Assembly (NCBI GenBank): GCA_002315235.1
Contig: DCGK01000032.1
Span: forward strand, 1-9,644
Direction of reading: 5' to 3'
DNA: 9,644 bases
Origin: Ruminococcus sp. UBA1780
GTDB taxonomy: Bacteria; Bacillota; Clostridia; Oscillospirales; Ruminococcaceae
The translations under genes and the position numbers were made by a program. The notes beneath the pieces are model-generated. The model saw only the letters and a program-made list of their open reading frames with translations, was not told the DNA's origin and ran no database searches. Shown here one piece after another: positions 1 through 6,365 of this stretch; the first letter of the stretch is position 1, and each line of letters opens with the position of its first letter.

Positions 1-48
1 GGTTCTGCAGCAGCAATGATGTATGTAACAAGAAAGAAGAAAGATTAA
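1..48 (+). CDS. 3' end of an unidentified gene; sorting-signal-like or membrane-anchor C-terminus (partial)
   Basis: Frame 1 is open from the left edge to a TAA at 46-48 and encodes GSAAAMMYVTRKKKD. A small hydrophobic stretch followed by a basic RKKKD end resembles the last part of a cell-wall sorting signal (LPXTG-type) or a C-terminal membrane anchor of a surface protein. The LPXTG motif itself would lie outside the window, so this cannot be confirmed. The adjacent terminator-like hairpin at 87-120 supports a real gene end here. With only 15 residues visible the function is unknown. Confidence 0.5.
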   Translation, partial: GSAAAMMYVTRKKKD

Positions 49-77
49 AATCTTTCTTTCGGATAAAAACTTTTATC
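36..77 (+). other. two small tandem hairpins at the end of the partial gene
   Basis: Positions 36-45 pair with 50-59 (10 bp including one G-U). The 4-nt loop contains the first bases of the stop codon (46-48). A second hairpin, 62-67 with 72-77 (GATAAA/TTTATC), follows directly. Both are AT-rich and weak. They precede the strong terminator stem and may protect the mRNA 3' end. Their function is inference. Confidence 0.3.
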
Positions 78-86
78 TGAAATGAT

Positions 87-125
87 TAAAGGCGGTTCCC
101 GTAAAAAGGAACCGCCTTTATTATT
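87..125. terminator. intrinsic terminator, probably bidirectional
   Basis: A perfect 13-bp stem (87-99 with 108-120, arms beginning TAAAGGCGG and ending CCGCCTTTA) encloses an 8-nt loop. On the plus strand it is followed by TTATTATA, on the minus strand by TTTAATCATTT. It lies between two converging genes, so it can end both the partial plus-strand gene and the minus-strand operon that finishes at 195. The U-tracts are interrupted, so efficiency is uncertain. Confidence 0.75.
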
Positions 126-194
126 ATAGTGAACGCAGAAAATATGCAAACAGAATGTGCGTCAAGTCGAAGACGTGATTTAATCAGTGTTTCC

Positions 195-1346
195 TTAAGC
201 TGCCGGCTCTGTTACAGGAACCTGTTCATCGGATGAATCAGCAGAAGGGGCATCAGCCGGCAGTTCTGTTGTAACGGCCGTAGTTACAAGTGACTCCTGA
301 AGCTTTACAGGGTCTATAACTGACCAGAACATTCTTGCCGCATCGGTATAGCGTGTGGAAAGTGACGGAGCATTCATAATAACCGCAACCAGATCATGAC
401 CGTCCTGGTTTGCCGTAGCGGCCATACAGTAGCCTGCTTCATCGGTAAATCCTGTCTTAAGCCCTGTGGCAAACGGCAGATAGTACTTGTTGTTATTAAC
501 AACAAGGCAGTTTCCGTTTTCCCAGTAGTAGCCCTGTCCTGACTCAATAGTAGTTTCACGGTCAGGCTGTGAGCATATTTCGGCGATGAGAGGATATTTT
601 GCGGAGTGAACTGCAATTTTCAGCATGTCTTCAGCTGTTGTGTAGTGTTCCGGTGTGTGGTATCCGTCAGGAACGCAGAAGTGTGAATTTTCAGCGCCTG
701 CCTCAAGAGCTTCATCATTCATTATGCCTGCAAAATATTTTACGGCCTCTTCGTCTGTCATTGAGGAGTTGCCGGATGCTGCTCGTGCTGTATTAACCGC
801 GATTATGTATGCGGCATCATTTCCCGAAGGAAGAAGAAGGCCGTACAGAGCATCCTCAAGTGTCAGTCTGCAGTCTTTGTTAATGTACGCAAGACTTGAA
901 TCAGGCTCTATAAAGTCAAGCTCAGAGCCTGCGGTAATAATTGTGTCAGGACTCAGATATCTGAGAGCGGCACATGCTGTGAGGATTTTTGTGGTGCTTG
1001 CAGGGAAAAGTCTTTTGTCAGCGTTTCTGCTGTAAAGTACTGTTTTCGTCTGTCTGTCATACAGGATAACAGCGTCTGAACCAATCATTTTTTCCTCGAG
1101 TCCGGTGGTATTGGTATCTGAGTATTTTATGCGGATTCCCGGCTTGTCATTTACGGTGAATTCAGCATCGCTGTACAGCTGCTCCTGTCCGGAATCCTCA
1201 GAAGCAGGCTGCTTTGTCTCCTTACGGGTTTCAGGTGCTTTTTTCAGGAGAAAAGGAAGGAAGCACATTGCAAAAATTATAAGAAAAGCAATCATGAAGA
1301 TTTTGTCGCTTTTGTTTTTTACGTTTTTTGAGTTATAGATTTTCAA
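195..1346 (-). CDS. D-alanyl-D-alanine carboxypeptidase, peptidase S11 (DacF/PBP5 type)
   Basis: This 383-residue protein is a penicillin-binding serine D,D-carboxypeptidase, which removes the terminal D-Ala from peptidoglycan stem peptides outside the membrane. All three active-site motifs are present in order: SxxK as S117-T-T-K120 in FPASTTKILTA, SxN as S174-G-N176 in PSGNDAA, and KTG at 297-299. A hydrophobic segment at residues 16-34 is followed by KK with no clear signal peptidase site, so it is probably an uncleaved anchor. After the catalytic domain (about 85-345) there is only a short Thr/Pro/Asp-rich tail, not the usual C-terminal beta domain and amphipathic anchor of PBP5. The start is TTG, supported by a GAGG 8 nt upstream; the next in-frame ATG (residue 18) would cut into the membrane segment. 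It is the last gene of the operon, 31 nt after the CPBP gene. Confidence 0.93.
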   Translation of the reverse strand: MKIYNSKNVKNKSDKIFMIAFLIIFAMCFLPFLLKKAPETRKETKQPASEDSGQEQLYSDAEFTVNDKPGIRIKYSDTNTTGLEEKMIGSDAVILYDRQTKTVLYSRNADKRLFPASTTKILTACAALRYLSPDTIITAGSELDFIEPDSSLAYINKDCRLTLEDALYGLLLPSGNDAAYIIAVNTARAASGNSSMTDEEAVKYFAGIMNDEALEAGAENSHFCVPDGYHTPEHYTTAEDMLKIAVHSAKYPLIAEICSQPDRETTIESGQGYYWENGNCLVVNNNKYYLPFATGLKTGFTDEAGYCMAATANQDGHDLVAVIMNAPSLSTRYTDAARMFWSVIDPVKLQESLVTTAVTTELPADAPSADSSDEQVPVTEPAA

Positions 1347-1377
1347 TTGACGGACCTCGCTGTTATATAATCAGTAT

Positions 1378-2502
1378 TCAGACATACATCAGATACAGAA
1401 ACTCAGCAAATGATGTGACGATGTAGAGCGGGACAAGCAGAACAATGAACGCTGATGAGAGAATCAGCGGCAGAGAGCGGCTGCGCTGTTCAGGCCTGTT
1501 TTTAGGCAGAGGCATTCTGAATATCATGACAAATGTGAATACTCCGCCGAGAATCATGGTGATTACTGTCCAGATTTTTATAAGCAGAACATCTGAATCC
1601 CATGCGTATGTGTTGTATACGGATATAATCATGCTGCTGAGATTTACAGTTATGTGAATAAGCACTGAAGGAACGACAGAGCTGTATTTTACGGTCATTC
1701 TGCAGAGGAGAACAGACATCAGAAATGCAGGAATCATTGCCGGAAAGCTGCATGTGGAAAGAGCACACAGAAATGAAGTGGCAATAATGCCGGTGCGCTG
1801 CGATGCTCTTGAAAGGTTTCTCAGAACTATACCTCTGAAAATCAGTCCTTCTGTTACAGGGACGGCGATGCATATATATATGCATACCATTGCAGTCTGG
1901 GTAATGTCCTTATCCAGTCTGAGCCCTGCTGCGCCATATCCGCTTCCGGTGCCGGGATAAAGGAACATAATTACATTTGCGACAGCAGCTGTGAATATTC
2001 CGGTCATAAATCCGGAGACAATGTCCACTGTGCTGAATGAACTGCATTTTTTGAAAAGTGACGCAGGCTTTAACGACGAAAATCTGCAGCCGGCAGTAAA
2101 TACGGAAAGAGTTGACACAATAACGGCGACTGTGCGGAAGGCATATCTTACCGTAGTGTCTGAAAGTGCGCTGTAGTAAAGACTGAATGATGTGGATTCT
2201 GTTACGGAACAGAGAAACATGACAATATAGAACAGCAGACACAGCGCGGTTTCTATAAACAGCTTTGAAGTAAGAATTACACCGGCTGTGTTATAGTAGT
2301 AACGGAGCTGCTTCTTTTCATATTTAAGAGGCTTTTTTCCGCATTTGCGGTTTCTGAAGAAAAATGTGGGGATGACTTGTGAATATGGTTCTGAAAATGA
2401 ACTGTTTTCGGTCGGATTGCAGAACGGATTATTTTCCTCCGGGATATCCATTGCTTCGTAGTCCGGGAACAGTTCGTCCTGATTTGTCTGGAAATTATCC
2501 AT
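1378..2502 (-). CDS. CPBP/CAAX-protease-like integral membrane protein with degenerate active site
   Basis: This 374-residue protein starts with about 65 hydrophilic, Asn/Glu/Pro-rich residues and continues with several membrane segments (roughly 75-100, 120-138, 160-182, 203-217, 236-268, 276-298, 305-328, 344-369). The core PVTEGLIFRG (215-224) matches motif 1 of the CPBP (Abi/Rce1-like) family, where EExxxR is usual. Here the first Glu (E218) and Arg (R223) are kept but the second Glu is Gly219. Motif 3, HxxxN, is intact as H283-I-T-V-N287. Motif 2, usually FxxxH, reads C-A-L-S-T around 246-250, so its His is missing. Intramembrane proteolysis is therefore doubtful. The ATG is preceded by a perfect AGGAGG at about 7 nt. 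It lies 32 nt after the TadA-Ung frame and 31 nt before the carboxypeptidase. The substrate is unknown. Confidence 0.8.
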   Translation of the reverse strand: MDNFQTNQDELFPDYEAMDIPEENNPFCNPTENSSFSEPYSQVIPTFFFRNRKCGKKPLKYEKKQLRYYYNTAGVILTSKLFIETALCLLFYIVMFLCSVTESTSFSLYYSALSDTTVRYAFRTVAVIVSTLSVFTAGCRFSSLKPASLFKKCSSFSTVDIVSGFMTGIFTAAVANVIMFLYPGTGSGYGAAGLRLDKDITQTAMVCIYICIAVPVTEGLIFRGIVLRNLSRASQRTGIIATSFLCALSTCSFPAMIPAFLMSVLLCRMTVKYSSVVPSVLIHITVNLSSMIISVYNTYAWDSDVLLIKIWTVITMILGGVFTFVMIFRMPLPKNRPEQRSRSLPLILSSAFIVLLVPLYIVTSFAEFLYLMYV

Positions 2503-2534
2503 CGGGTTCCTCCTTTAGGAAATGTATCTGTTCA

Positions 2535-3206
2535 TCAGTCTATAGACCAGTTGACCGGTTCCATTCCGTTTTCAGCGAGAAATCTGTCAGCGGCAGCAAA
2601 ATGTCCGCATCCGAAAAATCCGTGGTATGCTGAAAGCGGGCTTGGATGTGCAGAGGTAAGAACCAGATGCTTCGGATTTGTTATCATTGAAGCCTTTGCT
2701 TTGGCATTGTTCCCCCAGAGCATGAAAACAACCGGCTTTTCTCTTTCATTAAGAATTGAGATTATCCTGTCGGTGAACTGTTCCCAGCCGATACCTCTGT
2801 GGCTGTTAGGTGAAGCCTGACGGACTGTGAGAACATTGTTGAGAAGCAGGACACCTGACTTTGCCCAGTTTGTAAGTTCGCCGTGCTTTCCGGTGTTGTC
2901 GATTCCAAGTTCATCATTTATTTCCTTAAATATATTTTTCAGAGACGGCGGAGGTTCCACGCCTTTTTTTACGGAAAATGACAGACCGTGAGCCTGACCG
3001 GGACCGTGATAAGGGTCCTGTCCTATTATTACGACCTTTACATCAGAATATGATGTGTATCTGAGTGCGTTGAAAATATCGTACATGTCAGGATAAACCG
3101 TCTGTGTTTTGTATTCCTTTATAAGTATTTTTCTCAGTTTCTGATAGTATTCCTTAGGGAATTCGTCTTCGAGAAGCCTGTCCCATTCGTTTTCAAAATT
3201 AATCAT
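2535..3206 (-). CDS. ung: possible separate translation product: stand-alone uracil-DNA glycosylase from an internal start
   Basis: The ATG at 3206-3204 (residue 157 of the fused frame) would give a 223-residue protein beginning MINFENEWDRLL, close to the typical Ung length (about 225). AGGAG at 3216-3212 sits 5 nt upstream, a good ribosome binding site that the fused reading alone does not need. So Ung is either translated independently as well as in the fusion, or the fusion is recent and the old start is still present. This is an alternative reading of the downstream half of the fused frame, not an additional gene. Confidence 0.5.
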   Translation of the reverse strand: MINFENEWDRLLEDEFPKEYYQKLRKILIKEYKTQTVYPDMYDIFNALRYTSYSDVKVVIIGQDPYHGPGQAHGLSFSVKKGVEPPPSLKNIFKEINDELGIDNTGKHGELTNWAKSGVLLLNNVLTVRQASPNSHRGIGWEQFTDRIISILNEREKPVVFMLWGNNAKAKASMITNPKHLVLTSAHPSPLSAYHGFFGCGHFAAADRFLAENGMEPVNWSID

Positions 3207-3674
3207 ACTGACTCCTATATATTTCTGAATTTTTCTTATCCTTTTGAAGAAGCTGCTGAGAAGCTCTCCGCATTCTTCGGCCATGATGCCTGATATTACT
3301 TCAGGTTTGTGATTGTACGGCATGTCAAACATCTTCTGAACCGAGCGCACTGACCCCGCCTTGTAATCGTCAGCGCCGTATATGACACGTTCCACTCTTG
3401 AATTTATTATGGCTCCGCAGCACATAGGGCACGGCTCCAGCGTTACATAAAGGTCACAGCCTATAAGTCTCCATCCTCCGAGCCTGCGGCACGCATCGTT
3501 TATTGCCGAAATCTCTGCGTGGGCAAGTGCGTTTCTGTCTGATTCACGCCGGTTGAAGCCTTCGGCGATAATTTCACCGGTGCTGCGTTTCACGACAACG
3601 GCACCGACGGGTATTTCACCCATTTTTCCGGCCTGTTCCGCAAGCTCAATGGCCCGCTTCATGTATTTTTCCAT
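2535..3674 (-). CDS. tadA-ung: TadA-Ung fusion: tRNA-specific adenosine deaminase joined in frame to uracil-DNA glycosylase
   Basis: One uninterrupted frame of 379 codons contains two complete enzymes. Residues 1 to about 155 are TadA, which deaminates the wobble adenosine of tRNA-Arg to inosine: HAE at 52-54 (Zn-ligand His, proton-shuttle Glu) and PCPMCC at 81-86 (Zn-ligand Cys82 and Cys85). Residues 157-379 are family 1 uracil-DNA glycosylase, which starts base excision repair: GQDPYH at 218-223 with catalytic Asp220, LLLNNVLTVR at 276-285, VFMLWG at 316-321 and HPSPLSAY at 343-350. Each half has the normal stand-alone length (about 156 and 223 residues), with almost no linker. An internal ATG at residue 157 has its own AGGAG, so Ung may also be made separately. 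The start at 3674 lies 5 nt after the stop of the upstream gene and has only a weak Shine-Dalgarno, suggesting translational coupling. A one-base indel in the assembly could imitate the fusion. Confidence 0.9.
   Translation of the reverse strand: MEKYMKRAIELAEQAGKMGEIPVGAVVVKRSTGEIIAEGFNRRESDRNALAHAEISAINDACRRLGGWRLIGCDLYVTLEPCPMCCGAIINSRVERVIYGADDYKAGSVRSVQKMFDMPYNHKPEVISGIMAEECGELLSSFFKRIRKIQKYIGVSMINFENEWDRLLEDEFPKEYYQKLRKILIKEYKTQTVYPDMYDIFNALRYTSYSDVKVVIIGQDPYHGPGQAHGLSFSVKKGVEPPPSLKNIFKEINDELGIDNTGKHGELTNWAKSGVLLLNNVLTVRQASPNSHRGIGWEQFTDRIISILNEREKPVVFMLWGNNAKAKASMITNPKHLVLTSAHPSPLSAYHGFFGCGHFAAADRFLAENGMEPVNWSID
3209..3218 (-). promoter_or_regulatory. internal ribosome binding site ahead of the Ung half
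   Basis: On the minus strand the sequence reads TAGGAGTCAGTATG, with AGGAG at 3216-3212 and the ATG at 3206. The strength and spacing match the other ribosome binding sites in this window. It lies inside the TadA-Ung frame, where it encodes Ile-Gly-Val-Ser. Confidence 0.6.
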
Positions 3675-3679
3675 GGTCT

Positions 3680-5293
3680 TTACTCTGCTGTACTGCTGTC
3701 AGCAGCCGGAGCTTTATTTCTGCCGTTTCTGAATTCTGATATTTTTGTGAGCAGCAGGTCAGTACCGACTGCTGAAAAACCTGTGAGAATGATGAAGTAA
3801 GGCATGATATACTGTGATTTGCCTTCAAAAATCATATGATAGAGAAATGCTCCGAGTACAATAAGCAGCATTGCTGAGCAGAGAAGATTTTTTTCCCTGA
3901 AGCACACAAACACGCCTGCAAATACAGCAAGGTAGATGAAAAGCTGATATACGTTCATGTATTCGAGGAGGCCTGAACGGCTTTTACCGGCATTGGCCTC
4001 AAGTACGGCAGAACAGAGCTTTCCAGGCTGTACGCCGTTGTATCTTGACATTACGAGATTAATCCAGAAGCATGAATATGTAGGTTCATTCCACTGCGAA
4101 GTGTTTTTTTCATAGAAAAAGTCATTTGCGTAGCCGTAGTCGGAAGTGAATCTGCCGAGAGCTTCCTTTACTCCTGTCATGGCATATTCCTTTGTTTTTT
4201 CAAGGTCATAGTTGTTTCCGGCATAGTTTGATGTGGTGTAGCGGCTGCTGTACCATCCCATGGCGTTGCATCCGAGCACTCCCTCAGGGTCATTGAGGCC
4301 CATTGCCACATATCCGATCATCGGTACAGCCGGTTCGAGCTTTGTATTGCTTCTGTGTTCGTAGGATGATGTTACAGCCGAAAGAATATTAAGAGAGCAT
4401 ACGAGCATAACAGCGATATAGATAATATCGGAGATCTTACGGCGCGGAATGAATTTGACAAATGCTGTTCCTGACAGTGCAATAAGTGCGATAAGATTAT
4501 TTGTCTTCACCATAACTGAAAAAGCTATGAAAAATACTGACAGAGCAGCCCATATATATTTCTTTTTGTTTTCTGTTTCAAAATATTTTATTTCGAAGTA
4601 CAGGGCCCAGAGTACATTTGCAATTCCCGGAATAACAGCGTAGATAAATGTTGTGTACAGAAGAGGCTGCACGGAAAACATCATGGTAACTGCAGCAAGA
4701 ATCTGGATACGCTTCTTTTTAAAGAGCTTTCCGAGTATGAGTATGAGTGCCGTGTATGCGGCGGCGAGATAAAACACGTTAATAATCTGTGTGTATATAA
4801 GAGTGTCGCTCATTCCGCCGAAAAGACGCACCTGAATCTCATAGAAAAGAACCATTCCGAGCTGGAAAGGATAATTGCTGAAATACCGGTCGTCAGGGGA
4901 CATAAATGAAAAGTCGTTCTGAGCGGCCATGCGGGCGGCTCTTGATACAACATACTGGTCAGCCCACGGGGATGCCTGGGATGAAACGACCCACCATATT
5001 CCGAAAATCAGAGTTTCCGCTATAAGTATGCCTGTAACAAGCTTTACAGGAATCTTTTCAAGCTTAGGGATTAAAACTCCCGAAACCAGCAGAACCGCTG
5101 CCATGTATATGAAATTGAAAATGAAGTTGTCGTGATGATAGCTTATTCCTTCGAACATTTCCTCGGTGTTTGACAGTATCATCGAATGCATGAAGCTTTC
5201 CGCAAGAAGGAATCCCATGATAACTGCCATAAGTCCGCATATTATGTTGCGGGCGTATATTTCTGATTTTTTTATGTCAAATTTTGTTTTCAT
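3680..5293 (-). CDS. polytopic membrane protein, probable GT-C fold (glycosyltransferase family 39-like)
   Basis: This 537-residue protein has about ten hydrophobic segments (for example 17-36, 57-76, 85-105, 165-190, 196-235, 246-280, 287-306, 447-465, 470-488, 495-515). After the third segment comes a loop with ASPWADQYVVSRAA (107-120) and NYPFQLG (140-146), the kind of Asp-containing first large loop and following conserved segment seen in lipid-linked-sugar glycosyltransferases of the GT-C fold. A soluble stretch at about 308-445 is probably extracytoplasmic. The GKSQYIMPYF (491-500) near the end resembles the basic-aromatic 'RY..P' element of GT39-type proteins. A sugar transfer to an envelope polymer or protein, from a polyprenyl donor, is inferred; neither donor nor acceptor can be told. 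The ATG has GGAGG 8 nt upstream. It is the first gene of the operon. Confidence 0.6.
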   Translation of the reverse strand: MKTKFDIKKSEIYARNIICGLMAVIMGFLLAESFMHSMILSNTEEMFEGISYHHDNFIFNFIYMAAVLLVSGVLIPKLEKIPVKLVTGILIAETLIFGIWWVVSSQASPWADQYVVSRAARMAAQNDFSFMSPDDRYFSNYPFQLGMVLFYEIQVRLFGGMSDTLIYTQIINVFYLAAAYTALILILGKLFKKKRIQILAAVTMMFSVQPLLYTTFIYAVIPGIANVLWALYFEIKYFETENKKKYIWAALSVFFIAFSVMVKTNNLIALIALSGTAFVKFIPRRKISDIIYIAVMLVCSLNILSAVTSSYEHRSNTKLEPAVPMIGYVAMGLNDPEGVLGCNAMGWYSSRYTTSNYAGNNYDLEKTKEYAMTGVKEALGRFTSDYGYANDFFYEKNTSQWNEPTYSCFWINLVMSRYNGVQPGKLCSAVLEANAGKSRSGLLEYMNVYQLFIYLAVFAGVFVCFREKNLLCSAMLLIVLGAFLYHMIFEGKSQYIMPYFIILTGFSAVGTDLLLTKISEFRNGRNKAPAADSSTAE

Positions 5294-5322
5294 TTAATTA
5301 TCCTCCGGAATATACTGTAAAC

Positions 5323-5342
5323 GCATTTACTGTGGTAAATGC
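5323..5342 (-). promoter_or_regulatory. 20-nt inverted repeat in the leader of the minus-strand operon
   Basis: GCATTTAC at 5323-5330 is exactly complementary to GTAAATGC at 5335-5342, with a 4-nt spacer. It lies about 30 nt upstream of the GT39-like start codon and downstream of the promoter at 5423-5451. It could be an RNA hairpin in the leader or a dimeric repressor operator. Confidence 0.5.
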
Positions 5343-5364
5343 ATCTGTAATCTGCCTGTCTGAA

Positions 5365-5397
5365 CATCCGGTGACGCAGTCTGCAGTCATCGGGATG
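5365..5397 (-). promoter_or_regulatory. hairpin in the leader of the minus-strand operon
   Basis: CATCCG (5365-5370) pairs with CGGGATG (5391-5397, one bulged base). TGAC (5372-5375) pairs with GTCA (5386-5389), and GCA (5376-5378) can pair with TGC inside. This gives a compact stem-loop near the 5' end of the predicted transcript (start near 5416). It matches no riboswitch I know. Function is unknown. Confidence 0.4.
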
Positions 5398-5422
5398 CAG
5401 GGCGATAATAATACCAAATACT

Positions 5423-5451
5423 ATTTTATCATATCAGGAGCCCTGAAACAA
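5423..5451 (-). promoter_or_regulatory. SigA-type promoter of the minus-strand operon
   Basis: Read on the minus strand, TTGTTT (5451-5446) and TAAAAT (5428-5423) are separated by 17 nt, with TG one base before the -10 box (extended -10). The predicted transcription start is near 5416, which gives a leader of about 120 nt before the GT39-like gene. Confidence 0.75.
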
Positions 5452-5458
5452 GAGGAAA

Positions 5459-5487
5459 TTGACATGTAACCGGTACTGTGATAAAAT
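5459..5487 (+). promoter_or_regulatory. SigA-type promoter of the phosphopantetheinyl transferase gene
   Basis: A perfect -35 TTGACA (5459-5464), a 17-nt spacer and TAAAAT (5482-5487) with TG one base before the -10 box. The predicted transcription start is near 5494. Its -35 lies only 7 bp from the -35 of the divergent promoter. The TTG of the -35 is also the only conventional in-frame start codon for the gene downstream, so that TTG should be upstream of the mRNA. Confidence 0.8.
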
Positions 5488-5524
5488 TTACAGAGAACGT
5501 CAGAACAGGAAGGGTGTCAGTGAG

Positions 5525-6178
5525 CTGAAGGTTATAGTTGTAAAAGCAGATACAGACAGGGATTTTGAAGAATACTGCGGAAAATATACAGAATTTATTT
5601 CGGCGGAACGCCGTGAGAGAACGGAACGGATGCGTTCACAAAGGGACAGAATTACGTCTGTTACGGCTGAGCTGACTGTCCGCAGGGAAATAACTGAGGC
5701 TCTTGAAACTGAAAACAGTGATATTGTTTTCGGATACGGGGAGCATGGCAAACCGTTTCTGAAGGGCAGGGAGGATTTTCAGTTTTCATTTTCCCATGCA
5801 GGAGGATATGTGGTGTGTGCATTCAGCAGCAGGCCTGTGGGAATTGATGTTGAAAACAGCAGCAGAGGAAATATTAAGATAGCAGGGCGGTATTTTACAG
5901 AGAACGAATACCGGAAGATATATGAGAGCGGTGAGACTGACTTTGTCAGCGTCTGGACAGCCAAGGAAGCGTATGTAAAATACCTTGGAACAGGGCTTTC
6001 ACAGGGCCTTGATACATTTGATGTACTTGACGGTTCTTCAGGTTGTCTGTTTTCCTCGTTTGAACTGCCGGGCGGATACCGCGTTTCGGTATGTTCGGAA
6101 ACGGAAACTGCTGACGGATATGAGATGTATGACGCGGAGGAGATTTTTGCTTTTTACACAGAAGAGATAAATCAGTAA
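5525..6178 (+). CDS. 4'-phosphopantetheinyl transferase, Sfp/Gsp/HetI superfamily
   Basis: The enzyme transfers 4'-phosphopantetheine from coenzyme A to a conserved serine of carrier proteins, using Mg2+. The Sfp-family motifs are present in order (residues from 5525): GEHGKPFL, FSFSHAGGY, the metal-binding VGIDVE, and VWTAKEAYVKYLGTGL with the WxxKEA signature. At about 217 residues it has the usual Sfp size. Start choice is difficult. The frame stays open to a TTG at 5459, but that TTG is the -35 box of a consensus promoter and the 22 added residues do not look like the family. I place the start at CTG 5525, giving MKVIVVKA, with AGGAAGGG at 5507-5514. A GTG at 5520 is better spaced but meets a stop within two codons. 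No NRPS or PKS gene is in the window, so the carrier-protein partner is unknown. If conventional start codons only are accepted, the gene is 5459-6178. Confidence 0.87.
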   Translation: MKVIVVKADTDRDFEEYCGKYTEFISAERRERTERMRSQRDRITSVTAELTVRREITEALETENSDIVFGYGEHGKPFLKGREDFQFSFSHAGGYVVCAFSSRPVGIDVENSSRGNIKIAGRYFTENEYRKIYESGETDFVSVWTAKEAYVKYLGTGLSQGLDTFDVLDGSSGCLFSSFELPGGYRVSVCSETETADGYEMYDAEEIFAFYTEEINQ

Positions 6179-6308
6179 AATGCGCCGCAGACTTTACAGT
6201 CACCCTTGTCTTCGCCGTTTTGCAGCTCTTTTTGCTGTCCCTGATCCCGTGCGGGGTTGTCTGATCTGACAATGTTATGGTCATGTGCCTGTAATTCCGG
6301 AAAAAAGT

Positions 6309-6344
6309 GAAACCCACCTCAACTGAGGTGGGTTTCGGTTTTAA
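6309..6344. terminator. strong bidirectional intrinsic terminator
   Basis: GAAACCCACCTCA (6309-6321) is a perfect inverted repeat of 6324-6336, giving 12 to 13 bp with a tight loop. On the plus strand CGGTTTTAAAA follows; on the minus strand ACTTTTTT (6308-6301) follows, a good U-tract. It separates the converging phosphopantetheinyl transferase (ends 6178) and ThrH (ends 6366) genes. The 6179-6308 stretch upstream holds no convincing gene. Confidence 0.88.
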
Positions 6345-6365
6345 AATAAGAGCTTTCAATAAAAA

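Noticed and set aside
655..1035. A 126-codon plus-strand open frame opposite the D,D-carboxypeptidase
   Set aside because: It lies fully antisense to a gene with all catalytic motifs, shows no domain and has no convincing ribosome binding site.
1868..1885. A perfect 18-bp AT-rich palindrome (ATGCAT...ATGCAT)
   Set aside because: It lies inside the CPBP coding sequence, where it encodes a Cys-Ile-Tyr-Ile-Cys membrane stretch; the alternating AT run is explained by Ile/Tyr codons.
1502..2242. Two His/Cys-rich minus-strand frames (1502-1885, 1910-2242) in another phase of the CPBP gene
   Set aside because: The CPBP frame is continuous over them with family motifs and membrane segments; these are out-of-phase shadows.
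5284..5469. A 61-codon plus-strand frame between the divergent genes
   Set aside because: It covers both divergent promoters and lacks family features; it ends with an ATG TAA in the promoter spacer.
6179..6308. Possible small gene or RNA in the convergent gap
   Set aside because: Only very short frames occur (for example an ATG at about 6272), without a ribosome binding site or promoter; I see nothing supportable besides the terminator.
5946..6359. A 137-codon minus-strand open frame covering the gene end and terminator at 6309-6336
   Set aside because: It runs through a strong terminator stem and overlaps the conserved C-terminal half of the phosphopantetheinyl transferase; its composition does not resemble a protein.
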